From the NCBI GenBank assembly GCA_965217095.1, contig OZ244235.1, positions 4,340,001-4,404,000 on the forward strand: 64,000 nt of DNA. The letters run 5' to 3'. The notes beneath the pieces were generated by a model, which worked only from the letters and a program-made list of their open reading frames with translations, made no database searches and was not told where the DNA came from. The first letter of the stretch is position 1, and every line of letters begins with the position of its first letter. Position numbers and translations under genes: made by a program. This DNA comes from CAYNZV01 sp965217095 (GTDB lineage Bacteria; Latescibacterota; UBA2968; UBA8231). Shown here piece after piece: positions 1-8,649 of this stretch.

Positions 1-1
1 T

Positions 2-169
2 CCGGAGGAGGAACTGTATCCGAAGGAAGCGCCGGCACAGAACCTGGTGGACGTGGCGCTAGGTAACGCCCCCAACCTCTCGCCGGGCACCATCGGTCTG
101 ACCTCCATGCGGATCATCGATGCCGCCTGCCGGTCGGGCCGCGAAGGACGCGTCATCAACTTGCCCTGA
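2..169 (+). CDS. Gfo/Idh/MocA-type oxidoreductase, C-terminal fragment
   Basis: The window opens inside a coding region that reads without a break in the frame starting at base 2 and stops with TGA at 167-169. The 55 visible residues end in MRIIDAACRSGREGRVINLP, which is typical of the last helix and tail of Gfo/Idh/MocA family NAD(P)-dependent sugar oxidoreductases. Only the tail is visible, so substrate and cofactor motifs cannot be judged. It converges on the KARI-like gene 16 bp away. A second, complete Gfo/Idh gene lies at 3295-4428, which makes a sugar or polyol catabolic context plausible. The family call rests on the tail alone. Confidence 0.6.
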   Translation, partial: PEEELYPKEAPAQNLVDVALGNAPNLSPGTIGLTSMRIIDAACRSGREGRVINLP

Positions 170-185
170 CGCGGGAGTCGGTTCC

Positions 186-1181
186 CTAGGTCTCCTGCGC
201 TGCTTTTATCATAGCTATCACCCGATCTTCGTTGCGGCTCATCGGGTGCGCCAGTGCTTTTCCTCTCAGCGCCTTGAGCAGCTCGCCCGCTTCCACGTGA
301 CCTTCCGTCCATTCCTTGACGAACGCGCCCCCCATGATATCGTGGACCAGGTTATGCCGGGCCTGCGTCCTCACCTCATCATTGAAGATCGTCTCAGCCC
401 GCGTGAGGCTACCGTACTGACTGGTAGTGGAATGATACGTGGCCTGTTTGTGGAATCCGTATTCCGCGCACAGCCTGAATATCTCGGCGTTTTCGGTGGA
501 GGCGTAGAGCACCATGATGACCTCTTCCGGGTCGTGGCCGGCTTCGACGGCGGTCTCGTAACACATGGTGATCCACGCCGACAGCCCCGCCCATACGACC
601 TGTTCCGTAAACAGGTTGAGATGGGCTTCCCCGAGGAGTGAGGTCTCGTAGATCCCGGCTCGCGTCAGCCCCATGCCGCGGCACAAGGCAAGGGTGATGT
701 CGCGGGCATTTCCCGTGGCATCGTGGTGAACGGCAAACTGGCCAATGACCCCATTGCCTTCTTCGAAGCGCGTGCGCACCACGTTTCCCGGCATGATCGG
801 TGCGATCATGATGATGTTGGCCGTCTCGGTCGGTTCGAGGACCCGGTATCCGACGTTGTAGCCGCTGCCCCAGCAGACGGTGTTCCCTGGTTTGATACCC
901 GGCGCGATCTGCTCCTCCCAGATGAGTGGCTGGGACTCGTCGGTCGTCAGGACCAAAATGATGTCTCCAGCGGTCGAAGCTTCTGCAATCGGGAGCGGCT
1001 CCCAGCCTTCGTGGATCGCTAGCTCGCCGTATTCGTCATCCCGATTGCCGACGACCACGTCGACACCGCTGTCCCGCAGGTTGAGGGCTTGAGCCCTGCC
1101 CTGATTGCCGTATCCCAGGACGGCCACTCTTTGTCCCACCAGCGGATCCAGCGAGGTTTCCGACTCTTTAAGCATGTTCAT
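186..1181 (-). CDS. Ketol-acid reductoisomerase-like protein with altered active site
   Basis: The 331-residue product has the size and order of class I IlvC: an N-terminal Rossmann fold with GYGNQG at 23-28, then an all-helical knotted domain. Most catalytic positions differ from true KARI. The usual HGFN is SGYN at 106-109, APKGPG is APIMPG at 127-132 (catalytic Lys lost), DLFGEQ is NLFTEQ at 188-193 (metal Asp lost, Glu192 kept), and the first metal Glu of the C-terminal helix is Tyr225 (Glu229 kept). It is therefore unlikely to make branched-chain amino-acid precursors; a related NAD(P)H-dependent reduction is inferred. The ATG start has GGAGGAAA 8 bases upstream. No ilvB, ilvH or ilvD gene is nearby; the neighbours are sugar oxidoreductases and a PQQ-type propeller. 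Confidence 0.8.
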   Translation of the reverse strand: MNMLKESETSLDPLVGQRVAVLGYGNQGRAQALNLRDSGVDVVVGNRDDEYGELAIHEGWEPLPIAEASTAGDIILVLTTDESQPLIWEEQIAPGIKPGNTVCWGSGYNVGYRVLEPTETANIIMIAPIMPGNVVRTRFEEGNGVIGQFAVHHDATGNARDITLALCRGMGLTRAGIYETSLLGEAHLNLFTEQVVWAGLSAWITMCYETAVEAGHDPEEVIMVLYASTENAEIFRLCAEYGFHKQATYHSTTSQYGSLTRAETIFNDEVRTQARHNLVHDIMGGAFVKEWTEGHVEAGELLKALRGKALAHPMSRNEDRVIAMIKAAQET

Positions 1182-1472
1182 CGCACGATTTCCTCCATTT
1201 TTTCCAGCGTTGTTCGTGGCAAAAAGCTATGGGAGTACGCCGGCGCAGGGAAGCACTGGTTGCACGGCTCTAACGCCTGGAGCCGACCCTGCCGGATGAC
1301 GCAACCGGAGCTCCGATTGTTGAAGCAACGTTCCCATTTGTTTAATTACGTCCAGTCCGGAGAACTGCGAGCCGTTGAATCCAGTCGCCCGCTCCTCCGG
1401 CTTGGATCTACCATCGAGGTGGGCGATCGCACTATCCGGCGCGGCCGTGATTGCCCACGGAAAGGACGTCGT

Positions 1473-2777
1473 TTGAACACCAAAAGAATGGTCCTCCTGC
1501 TATCGGTTACGGTTTCCTTTTGTGTCTCCTTCGCTGGTGCCGACGACTGGCCCGGTTGGCGCGGGACTGGCGACGGCGTGTGGCACGAGCAAGGCATCGT
1601 GGATCGCCTTCCCTCCGGCCAGATTCCGATCAAGTGGAAAGCCGAAATCTCTAGCGGATATAGCGGTCCAACCGTGGCCGATGGTCGAGTCTTCGTAACC
1701 GACCGCGTCACCGAGCCGCAACAGCGCGAGCGCGTGTTTTGTTTCAAGTGGGATACGGGCGAGCTCTTGTGGACCCATGAGTACGACTGTCCCTACCGGG
1801 ATGTTTCCTATACGGCAGGCCCGCGTGCCAGCGTTACCGTTCACAACGGCCTCGCCTACACCCTCGGCACCATGGGGCACCTCCATTGTCTGGAGGCGGC
1901 GACCGGTAAGGTCGTGTGGAAGAAGGATCTCAACGCACTCTATCAGATTCGCATGCCGATCTGGGGCATCGCCGCGTCGCCGGTGGTCTATGAGGATCTG
2001 GTCATCATCCAGGTCGGGGGCGCGAACAACGCCTGCCTGGTTGCGTTTGATCGCAAGACGGGGAAGGAACGGTGGCGCTCTCTCGAGGACCGGGCGGGGT
2101 ACTCCACACCCATCGTCGTCCAGCAAGCCGGCCGCAGCATCCTGATCTGTTGGACCGCGGACAACGTGGTCGGATTGGATCCTGTTTCAGGCCAGCAACA
2201 ATGGAACTATCCGTTCCCTCCGAAGAATATGCCGTTGGCGATCGCCGCCCCCGTGGTAGAAGGGGACCGTTTGTTCGTAACCGGCTTCTACGAAGGTTCT
2301 CTGATGTTGCGGCTGTTGACCGATCGCCGAGCCGTTGAGAAGATCTGGCGGCGACGGGGGGCCTCGGAACGAGAAACCGATGCACTTCATGCCTTGATGT
2401 CCACTCCTATTGTCGATGGTGAATATATCTACGGCGTCGACAGCCACGGCGAATTGCGCTGCTTGAACGCCGCCGATGGCGAGCGGATCTGGGAGAATCT
2501 CGAGATCGTCCCGACGACGCGTTGGAGCACGGCGCATTTGATTCGGAACAACGAAAACGTCTGGATCTTCAACGAGCGCGGCGAGCTCCTCATTACCTCC
2601 ATGTCGCCGCAAGGTGTCAGGATCAAGAGTCGGGCCCAGTTGATCGAACCTACCAGGGATCAGCTCAACCAGCGTGGAGGTGTGACTTGGGCCCACCCGG
2701 CCTTCGCCTATCGCCACGTCTTCGCGCGCAACGATCGAGAGCTGGTTTGCGCCAGCCTAGGACAGGAGACTCGATGA
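1473..2777 (+). CDS. Secreted PQQ-binding-like beta-propeller protein
   Basis: The predicted 434-residue protein begins at TTG 1473, preceded by AAAGGA; ATG 1488 is an alternative. The open frame extends upstream to 1089, but that part has no family character. Residues 1-23 form a signal peptide with a hydrophobic core and an FAGA cleavage region, followed by DDWPGWRG, the usual opening of periplasmic PQQ-like (quinoprotein/BamB-type) propellers. Blade motifs such as GHLHCLEAATGKVVWKKD and VAFDRKTGKERW recur along the protein. These proteins are scaffolds or dehydrogenase-like domains; no catalytic Asp or cofactor ligand can be assigned, so the function is unknown. The stop overlaps the start of the VOC gene (ATGA), indicating a two-gene operon. 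Confidence 0.82.
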   Translation: MNTKRMVLLLSVTVSFCVSFAGADDWPGWRGTGDGVWHEQGIVDRLPSGQIPIKWKAEISSGYSGPTVADGRVFVTDRVTEPQQRERVFCFKWDTGELLWTHEYDCPYRDVSYTAGPRASVTVHNGLAYTLGTMGHLHCLEAATGKVVWKKDLNALYQIRMPIWGIAASPVVYEDLVIIQVGGANNACLVAFDRKTGKERWRSLEDRAGYSTPIVVQQAGRSILICWTADNVVGLDPVSGQQQWNYPFPPKNMPLAIAAPVVEGDRLFVTGFYEGSLMLRLLTDRRAVEKIWRRRGASERETDALHALMSTPIVDGEYIYGVDSHGELRCLNAADGERIWENLEIVPTTRWSTAHLIRNNENVWIFNERGELLITSMSPQGVRIKSRAQLIEPTRDQLNQRGGVTWAHPAFAYRHVFARNDRELVCASLGQETR

Positions 2778-3319
2778 TCACCGGTATTGTTCACGCTAGT
2801 TTTACCATTTCGGACATGGAAATCGCGGAACGATTTTTTGTCGAAACCTTGGACATGAAACGGCTTGGTGGCGGCGAGTACGACTTCGACTATCTCAAGG
2901 CGGTGGTGGGCTATCCCGATGCCGTGTTGAAGATCGCTTTTTTCGCGCCTCCGAAGAGCCCCCCGGGCGCGGTTCATGTGGAACTGATTGAATACATATC
3001 TCCAAAGGGAGCACCGACCCGCACCGACACCAATCGGCCCGGCAATGCGCACCTGTGTCTGGAGGTAGACGACATCGAAGCCGGATGCGAGCGCCTGCAA
3101 GCCGAGGGGGTCGTCTTCAAGTCGACGCCGCAGCAGGTGACCTTCGGACTCAACAAAGGAGCCAAGGCGGTCTATTTCGACGGCCCTGACAACATCAAGC
3201 TGGAACTCTACCAGCGAGAGCCCCTGCCGGTCCTTCCTGATCTGGTGCCGCGATGGCGCCGCGTCCTGTTGCAGCAGGAGGTTGGGCGACCGGTTCAGAC
3301 GATCGTCCAGGCCCCTTGA
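2774..3319 (+). CDS. VOC superfamily (glyoxalase/dioxygenase-fold) protein
   Basis: The 181-residue protein starts at an ATG overlapping the propeller gene's TGA by four bases, so translation is probably coupled. It has two beta-alpha-beta-beta-beta modules. Candidate metal ligands sit at the usual VOC positions: His7 in VHASF, Glu70 or Glu73 in HVELIEY, His93 in AHLCLEVDD and Glu144 in IKLELYQ. This pattern fits methylmalonyl-CoA epimerase or glyoxalase I-like lyases. The substrate is not evident. The tail extends about 30 residues past the second module and overlaps the convergent Gfo/Idh gene by 25 bases. Whether it acts with the upstream secreted propeller is unclear, because this protein has no export signal. 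Confidence 0.82.
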   Translation: MITGIVHASFTISDMEIAERFFVETLDMKRLGGGEYDFDYLKAVVGYPDAVLKIAFFAPPKSPPGAVHVELIEYISPKGAPTRTDTNRPGNAHLCLEVDDIEAGCERLQAEGVVFKSTPQQVTFGLNKGAKAVYFDGPDNIKLELYQREPLPVLPDLVPRWRRVLLQQEVGRPVQTIVQAP

Positions 3320-4428
3320 TTCTTCGAGCTCGCCACCGCCGCACGAATAAAACGCATTCCCGCCACGCCGGTTTCCGCGTCGGGATGATCGAAGGGCACC
3401 GGCGCCTCCTCTCCGCGACGCCGGCGAATCTGGAACTCCATGGTCTGATGTAGATTGGCCAGCGCCTCGAAGAAGTCTTCGTGGTGCCCGGCAGGTACGC
3501 GGAGATACGGCTGCACCGATTCCGGAAAAAAACCGAAATTAGCCCCGAGCCAGTAGGTCTCATCGAATTCCCCGCGACGCACAAGCAGCGCCTCTGCCCG
3601 CTCCTGATGCCACTCAAGCGACCCCTTCGTTCCAAAGATGCGGAAGCCGTTGTCGTTCTTGTAGCCGATGGCGATCTGGGTGGCGTTGACAATCGCCGTC
3701 CCCCCGTTTTCCAGCTCCCCGATCGTATTGAAATCGTCGTCGAGGACCCGCCCTTCGCCAAAGATGTTAAGGCGCGCGGAAACCTTGCTCACGTCCAATC
3801 CGGTGGTCCAGGTCGCGGCCACGAGAGCATGGGTGCCAATGTCACCGCCACAGTTGGAGATGCCAGTGCGGGCCGGATCGGTGCGCCACTGGGCCTGCTG
3901 CAAACCTTCCTTTTCTAAAGGGGTGGCCAACCACCCCTGGTGGTACCACGCTTCTACCTTGCGGACCTCGCCGATCTCTCCCTGGCGCACAAACTCCTTT
4001 GCCGTCATCATCATCGGGTGTCCGGTGTAGGTATGGGCGAGCACGAACGGAACGTCCCGTCGTTTTGCCGTGGCGGCCAGATCCTCTGCCTCCTCCACCG
4101 TCATAGTAATCGGTTTTTCGCACACAACGGGGATGTCTGCTTCGAGAAGCGCCTTGGCCGGGGCATAGTGGGCGTGGTTCGGAGTGACGATGGTGACGTA
4201 GTCGAGATCGAGCTTTCCACCGACGTGGGCTTCGATAAGCGCCTCAAAGGTGGGAAAACCCTCGATCCCGTACTCCTGAGCCGCCGCCACCGACTCATCC
4301 GCGTTGCTGCGCAGTGCGCCGGCCACCAGTTCGCGGGTGTTGTCCAACGCGATAGCGCGTTCGTGGACATGCCCGAAGAAGTTTCCGGGGCCGCCACCCC
4401 CAATGAGTCCCACCCGCAGTTTTGACAT
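3295..4428 (-). CDS. Gfo/Idh/MocA family NAD(P)-dependent oxidoreductase
   Basis: This 377-residue enzyme has the N-terminal Rossmann dinucleotide motif IGGGGPG at about 9-15 and the diagnostic EKP at 104-106, where Lys is the conserved active-site residue. The C-terminal alpha/beta domain carries GGDIGTHAL, which contains the conserved Asp/His pair of the family. Relatives oxidise or reduce sugars, inositols or amino sugars. The start is an ATG followed by SKLRVGLIGGG. The protein overlaps the convergent VOC gene at its 3' end. The substrate cannot be deduced; the fragment at the left edge of the window belongs to the same superfamily. Confidence 0.9.
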   Translation of the reverse strand: MSKLRVGLIGGGGPGNFFGHVHERAIALDNTRELVAGALRSNADESVAAAQEYGIEGFPTFEALIEAHVGGKLDLDYVTIVTPNHAHYAPAKALLEADIPVVCEKPITMTVEEAEDLAATAKRRDVPFVLAHTYTGHPMMMTAKEFVRQGEIGEVRKVEAWYHQGWLATPLEKEGLQQAQWRTDPARTGISNCGGDIGTHALVAATWTTGLDVSKVSARLNIFGEGRVLDDDFNTIGELENGGTAIVNATQIAIGYKNDNGFRIFGTKGSLEWHQERAEALLVRRGEFDETYWLGANFGFFPESVQPYLRVPAGHHEDFFEALANLHQTMEFQIRRRRGEEAPVPFDHPDAETGVAGMRFIRAAVASSKNQGAWTIV

Positions 4429-4518
4429 GTTCGCTCTCCCTAATCTAGTTCGATCCGGTACTCTCCAAGTAATGACGATCGGCAGAAAAAAAGATCATTT
4501 TACGGCGGCGGCAACCGC

Positions 4519-5328
4519 TCAGATTAGACCTGCGGCCAGGCCAAGGGCAAGCAGGACGAGCATGACCCCGACCAGCCGGTGCACGGAGTGCATCGTCACC
4601 CGGCTCATAAACCGCTTGCTGACCGAGACGCCGATAAACGCAGCTACCGTTGCGGTCGCCGCCAGCTGGATGCCGCCCGATTCCGCCAGCTGACCAAACG
4701 ACTCGCTGTAGAACATCACCCCGTAGACGACCAGGCGAGACAGGTCCACGACGACGGCGCAGACCACGCCGGTGGCGATAAAAGCTTCCTTCTCGAGCCC
4801 GCACCGTATCAGCACCGCCGACCGCAACGCGCCCTGGTGCCCTGAAAGCCCGCCGAGAAAGCCGGAGATGGCCCCGCCTACCAAAAGCTGCTGCCTGCCA
4901 AAACGGACCATCGCTCCCAGCCTTGGCGCTAATTCGACCAGAGCGAAGAAGAGTATGAGGGCACCGATGACCAGCCGCGACGGCGCGATTGAGTACCGGT
5001 GGCCGGCAAAGGAATACTCAGTCAACACCGGCAGATCGGCGAGTGTGGTGAGCAGCGAAGCTCCCGCGACCGCAACCAGGGCGCCCGGCAGCGCGAAGCG
5101 GATTACGACGCCCGCGTCGGCGTGTCTCCACAGGAGAGAGAACTTGAACAGATTGGTCAGCAGGTGGACGATTGCGGTGGCAGCCACCGCCACCTCGACC
5201 GGAAAGAATAGCGCAAAAACGGGCATGAGCAGGGTGCCCAGTCCGAAGCCGGAATACAATGTGAGCGCCGCCACCAGCAAGGCGGCGCCGCAGACGACGA
5301 GGTAGGGAACCACTGAATCGGGAACCAT
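4519..5328 (-). CDS. TauE/SafE family membrane transporter
   Basis: The protein is about 269 residues from ATG 5328; the open frame runs further upstream, but those 77 residues are polar and unlike the family. It shows about eight hydrophobic segments in two repeats, beginning LVVCGAALLVAALTLYSGFG. The second half holds the GGLSGHQGALRSA loop, a close match to the conserved second-repeat motif of TauE/SafE permeases. These inner-membrane proteins export small organosulfonates, sulfite or related anions; the substrate here is unknown. It diverges from the MATE-like gene across about 195 bp that holds a candidate promoter for the other strand. Confidence 0.85.
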   Translation of the reverse strand: MVPDSVVPYLVVCGAALLVAALTLYSGFGLGTLLMPVFALFFPVEVAVAATAIVHLLTNLFKFSLLWRHADAGVVIRFALPGALVAVAGASLLTTLADLPVLTEYSFAGHRYSIAPSRLVIGALILFFALVELAPRLGAMVRFGRQQLLVGGAISGFLGGLSGHQGALRSAVLIRCGLEKEAFIATGVVCAVVVDLSRLVVYGVMFYSESFGQLAESGGIQLAATATVAAFIGVSVSKRFMSRVTMHSVHRLVGVMLVLLALGLAAGLI

Positions 5329-5400
5329 GGCAGCTCGATCATCGCGAATACCGGATTTGTCGGCAACCCCGGATGCATTCAGGTATTGGCATCGAGATCG

Positions 5401-5430
5401 TTGACTTGGAGAGTCCGAATCTGGTAAATA
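5401..5430 (+). promoter_or_regulatory. Candidate sigma70-type promoter for the MATE-like gene
   Basis: TTGACT at 5401-5406 and TAAATA at 5425-5430 are separated by 18 bases, about 95 bases upstream of the MATE-like start at 5524. This is a sequence match only. The segment lies in the untranslated space between divergent genes. Confidence 0.35.
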
Positions 5431-5523
5431 GGACTTCGCCTTCCGGTCGGAGCGCCGAGTCCGGCGTTCTCTAGAAAACACATCCGCCTGCGCTCGTTTC
5501 ACGAAAACCCACGTCGGGATCGC

Positions 5524-6877
5524 ATGTCCCATTCCCCCAGTTCGCCTCCACTCACCCAACGGATCCTGTTTGCGCAGGTGCTGCCGCTGGCGCTCAGCGG
5601 CATCTTCTTTCCTCTTGGAGCTCCGATCATCAGCGCGGCACTGGCCCGCACCAAAGAGCCGGAACTAGCACTGGCGGCCTACTCCGTGGCTTTCAGCATT
5701 GCCGCCCTCGTCTCCTCGGCCCTGTGGGGAATTCGTCAGCTCTCCAACACCTTTGGAAGCGATCGCCAGATGCTCCGCTTGGTGGGCAGATTGGCTTTGA
5801 TCCTGGCTTCGATTGCCGTCGTTATCATCCTCTTGATCTGCGTTCCTCCCGTTGCCCGGACCGTGCTCGACGGACTAATGGGCATCCCGCCAGAGATCGG
5901 GGCTTGGTCCCTCCAGCCCTTTTGGTGATGGCGCTCAATCCGTACTTGAGTGTCGGTCGTGGTTTCTACCAGGGGGTTTTGGTGCATTACGGCAAAACGG
6001 GCGCCATCGGAGTGGGTGCCGTCGGGTATTTGTTGGGGGTGGCGGCGGTCATGCTGTGGGGCGTGGTGTGGGCGGAATTACCCGGCGCGCTGTTGGCAGC
6101 TCTGGCGATGATGGTCGGACAAGCGGTTTATTTCGCCTTCTGCTGGTGGCCTTGTAGGGGCATCATCCAAACACAGATTCCCGCAGCCGATCGCGGTATC
6201 ATGCCCCAACAGCGCAGCAGCCGCTATCTCTTTTCTTTTACCTTCCGCTGGCGCTGTCGATTGTTTTCACTACGGTTTCCGAGCCTATTCTGCAGTCAGC
6301 CATGGCCCGCGCCCCGATGTCGGCGGCCTCGCTGGCCGCCTACCCCGTCTGCATCGCTATCATGTGGCTTGGGGTCACACCGCTATACAACGCCCAACAG
6401 GTAGTGATTGCGAAGGTGCGCGACCGCGCGTCCTACCTGGCGGTGCGGCGTTTCATCTTTACTATGATCGCTGTGGGCACCGGCGCCATGGCGGTCTTGG
6501 CCGTTCCGCAAGTCTCCCAATTCGTGCTCGGTACTGTGGTGGGACTCAGTGGCGAAGTCAGAGAGCTGGCGGCGAGCACGTTCAAGCTGTTGCCAGCTAT
6601 CCCACTTGTATTGGGATCTCGCAGTCTGTTCCACGGCACCCTGGTTGCCCGCCACCACTCGGGGCCGATCCGCTCGGCGGCTGTGCTCCAACTGTCCGTG
6701 TTGTTGGTATTCGTAGCTGCGGGCGTATGGCATGGCCAGTTCAGTGGCCTGTTCGTGGCCATTTGCGCCAAAATCGTCGCCACCGGCGCCGAGGTCTCGT
6801 ACCTGGCCTGGCACACCTCGAAGTTGACCTGGCGACAAGAAGTTGGCGAGCCCGGCGCACCCGAAAACAGTGGGTAA
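5524..6877 (+). pseudogene. MATE/MOP-like multi-pass flippase, two frameshifts
   Basis: Three consecutive open segments in successive frames (5524-5928, about 5920-6235, about 6235-6877) join into one membrane protein of about 450 residues with some twelve hydrophobic helices. It resembles the MOP (MATE/ANK/polysaccharide flippase) superfamily, beginning with an RILFAQVLPLALSGIFFPLG stretch. Each break is repaired by adding one T to a T4 run: at 5920-5923, restoring QPFLVMALNPY, and at 6231-6234 or 6236-6239, restoring LFFFYLPLALS. Both breaks being single-T losses in short homopolymers favours a sequencing or assembly artefact, but a real pseudogene cannot be excluded. The substrate is unknown. 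Confidence 0.7.
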
Positions 6878-6979
6878 CCCCGGGTACACTACCGTCTCCT
6901 CATCGTCACATCCACGACCCCTCTAACAACCTTCTCTGACGAACGTGCAACTGGTATGGTAATTGCCAGGATCGCTACC

Positions 6980-8530
6980 ATGCCCGCAACCATTCTCAGT
7001 GCCGCCCTCAGCGGGGTGGACGCGTATCCGGTAGATGTTGAGGTGGATACCGATCGCCAGTTGCCGTCGTTTACGGTGGTGGGCCTGCCGGACAGCACCG
7101 TGCGCGAGAGCAAGGAGCGCGTCATGGCGGCCATCCGCAACGCGGGCTTCGAATGGCCGCGTCGTCGGGTCACCGTCAACCTTGCTCCCGCCCATTTGCG
7201 CAAAGAAGGGTCCGCCTTCGACCTCCCCATTGCCGTGGGTATCTTGGCAGCCTCCAGCCAGATCCGCGTTCGTCGCTCCGGCCGCTTCATTCTCGTCGGT
7301 GAGCTTTCCCTGGACGGCACCTTGCGCCCGGCGCGCGGGGTGTTGTGTATGGCGTCGGCAGCTCGCGATCGCGGCGACTACGGAATAATCGTGCCGTCCG
7401 CGAATGCCTCCGAGGCGGCGTTGGCCAACGGACCGATCGTCTATGCGGTGGGCAACCTGCGCGAAGCGGTTGAGATCATCGAAGGTCAAGTCCGGCGTCA
7501 ACCGTTTGAATCGGACTTGAGCACGCAGCTGTGCCAACCTCGCGCTACGGGGTACGACTTCAGTGACGTCAGGGGCCAGGAGCAAGCCAAACGAGCCATC
7601 GAAGTGGCCGCAGCCGGTGGCCACAACCTGCTCATGATCGGACCACCGGGGTCGGGCAAGACGATGCTGGCACGCCGCCTCCCAGGCATTCTCCCCGACC
7701 TAAGCCTGGAGGAAGCGTTAGCCACCACGAAAATCCACTCGGTGGCCGGGTTGTTGGGACCGAAAGAGGGGTTGGTATTGTCCCGTCCGTTTCGAGCCCC
7801 GCACCACACGATCTCCGGTGCCGGTCTCATTGGAGGGGGTCCCTATCCGCGGCCGGGTGAGGTCTCTCTCGCCCATCACGGGGTGCTCTTTCTGGACGAA
7901 ATGCCCGAATTCAAGAAACCGGTCATCGAGGCACTGCGGCAGCCGTTGGAGGATCATCAGGTTACCATCTCCCGAGCGAGCGGAACCCTGTCGTACCCGG
8001 CGCGGTTTATGGTTGTTGCGGCCATGAACCCGTGTCCATGCGGCTATCTGTCCGATCCGCGACGGTCGTGTAGCTGTTTGGCCCCCGTGATTCAGCGCTA
8101 TCGGGCGCGCATCTCCGGACCCGTTCTCGACCGTATGGACCTTCATGTGGAAGTACCCCCCGTGCGTTATTGCGATCTCGCCGCTCGGCAGTCGGGCGAG
8201 CCTTCCGCTGAGATCCGCGCCAGGGTAAACCGGGCGCGACAGCGACAGGCACAGCGATTCGCCAACGATCAGGGCCTTTTTTGCAACGCCGACATGAACC
8301 CGCGCGATGTGCGCGCGCACCTGAAGGTGCCCAAGGAGGCCGAGCAGCTTCTGGGTCGCGCCATCACCGAGCTGGGTCTGTCCGCCCGTGCCTACGACCG
8401 GGTACTGAAGGTGGCGCTAACCATCGCGGATCTGGACGAAGACGAGTCGATCGGTGCGCGTCACGTCGGCGAAGCTATACAGTATCGATCGCTGGATCGT
8501 CAGCTCGGGCCCCGCGCGGTAACCGGTTGA
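6980..8530 (+). CDS. comM: ComM/YifB family Mg-chelatase-like AAA+ ATPase
   Basis: The 516-residue protein has the three ComM/YifB parts: an N-terminal Lon-protease-like domain (SAALSGVDAYPVDVEVD, then LPSFTVVGLPDSTVRESKER), an AAA+ core with Walker A GPPGSGKT at about 221-228 and Walker B VLFLDE near 300, and a C-terminal helical lid domain with DRVLKVALTIADL. The cysteine cluster CPCGYLSDPRRSCSC typical of the family is present. ComM is a hexameric helicase promoting branch migration during natural transformation in Vibrio; its role elsewhere is less clear. ATG 6980 is preferred because AGGAT precedes it and it matches family N-termini; an in-frame ATG at 6956 would add eight residues. Confidence 0.92.
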   Translation: MPATILSAALSGVDAYPVDVEVDTDRQLPSFTVVGLPDSTVRESKERVMAAIRNAGFEWPRRRVTVNLAPAHLRKEGSAFDLPIAVGILAASSQIRVRRSGRFILVGELSLDGTLRPARGVLCMASAARDRGDYGIIVPSANASEAALANGPIVYAVGNLREAVEIIEGQVRRQPFESDLSTQLCQPRATGYDFSDVRGQEQAKRAIEVAAAGGHNLLMIGPPGSGKTMLARRLPGILPDLSLEEALATTKIHSVAGLLGPKEGLVLSRPFRAPHHTISGAGLIGGGPYPRPGEVSLAHHGVLFLDEMPEFKKPVIEALRQPLEDHQVTISRASGTLSYPARFMVVAAMNPCPCGYLSDPRRSCSCLAPVIQRYRARISGPVLDRMDLHVEVPPVRYCDLAARQSGEPSAEIRARVNRARQRQAQRFANDQGLFCNADMNPRDVRAHLKVPKEAEQLLGRAITELGLSARAYDRVLKVALTIADLDEDESIGARHVGEAIQYRSLDRQLGPRAVTG

Positions 8531-8582
8531 AGGATCGGAACTTGGGGGGTCCGCATCCGCACTGCACCTACCCGTTTTCCAC

Positions 8583-8611
8583 TTGATATTCACCTCCAAT
8601 ACGTGTAAGTT
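8583..8611 (+). promoter_or_regulatory. Candidate sigma70-type promoter of flagellin gene
   Basis: TTGATA at 8583-8588 and TAAGTT at 8606-8611 have a 17-base spacer. They lie in the 119-bp gap before flagellin. No clear sigma28 (FliA) consensus was seen, so the assignment is tentative. Confidence 0.3.
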
Positions 8612-8625
8612 GTACGTCAGTACAA
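8610..8625. repeat. 16-nt inverted repeat in flagellin leader
   Basis: TTGTAC, a four-base gap and GTACAA form a perfect dyad directly downstream of the candidate -10 and about 10 bases before the ribosome binding site AAGAGGAGAG at 8631-8640. It could be an operator or an mRNA hairpin controlling flagellin. There is no U-tract, so it is not a terminator. Confidence 0.45.
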
Positions 8626-8649
8626 CCCCCAAGAGGAGAGGTCTCCCAA

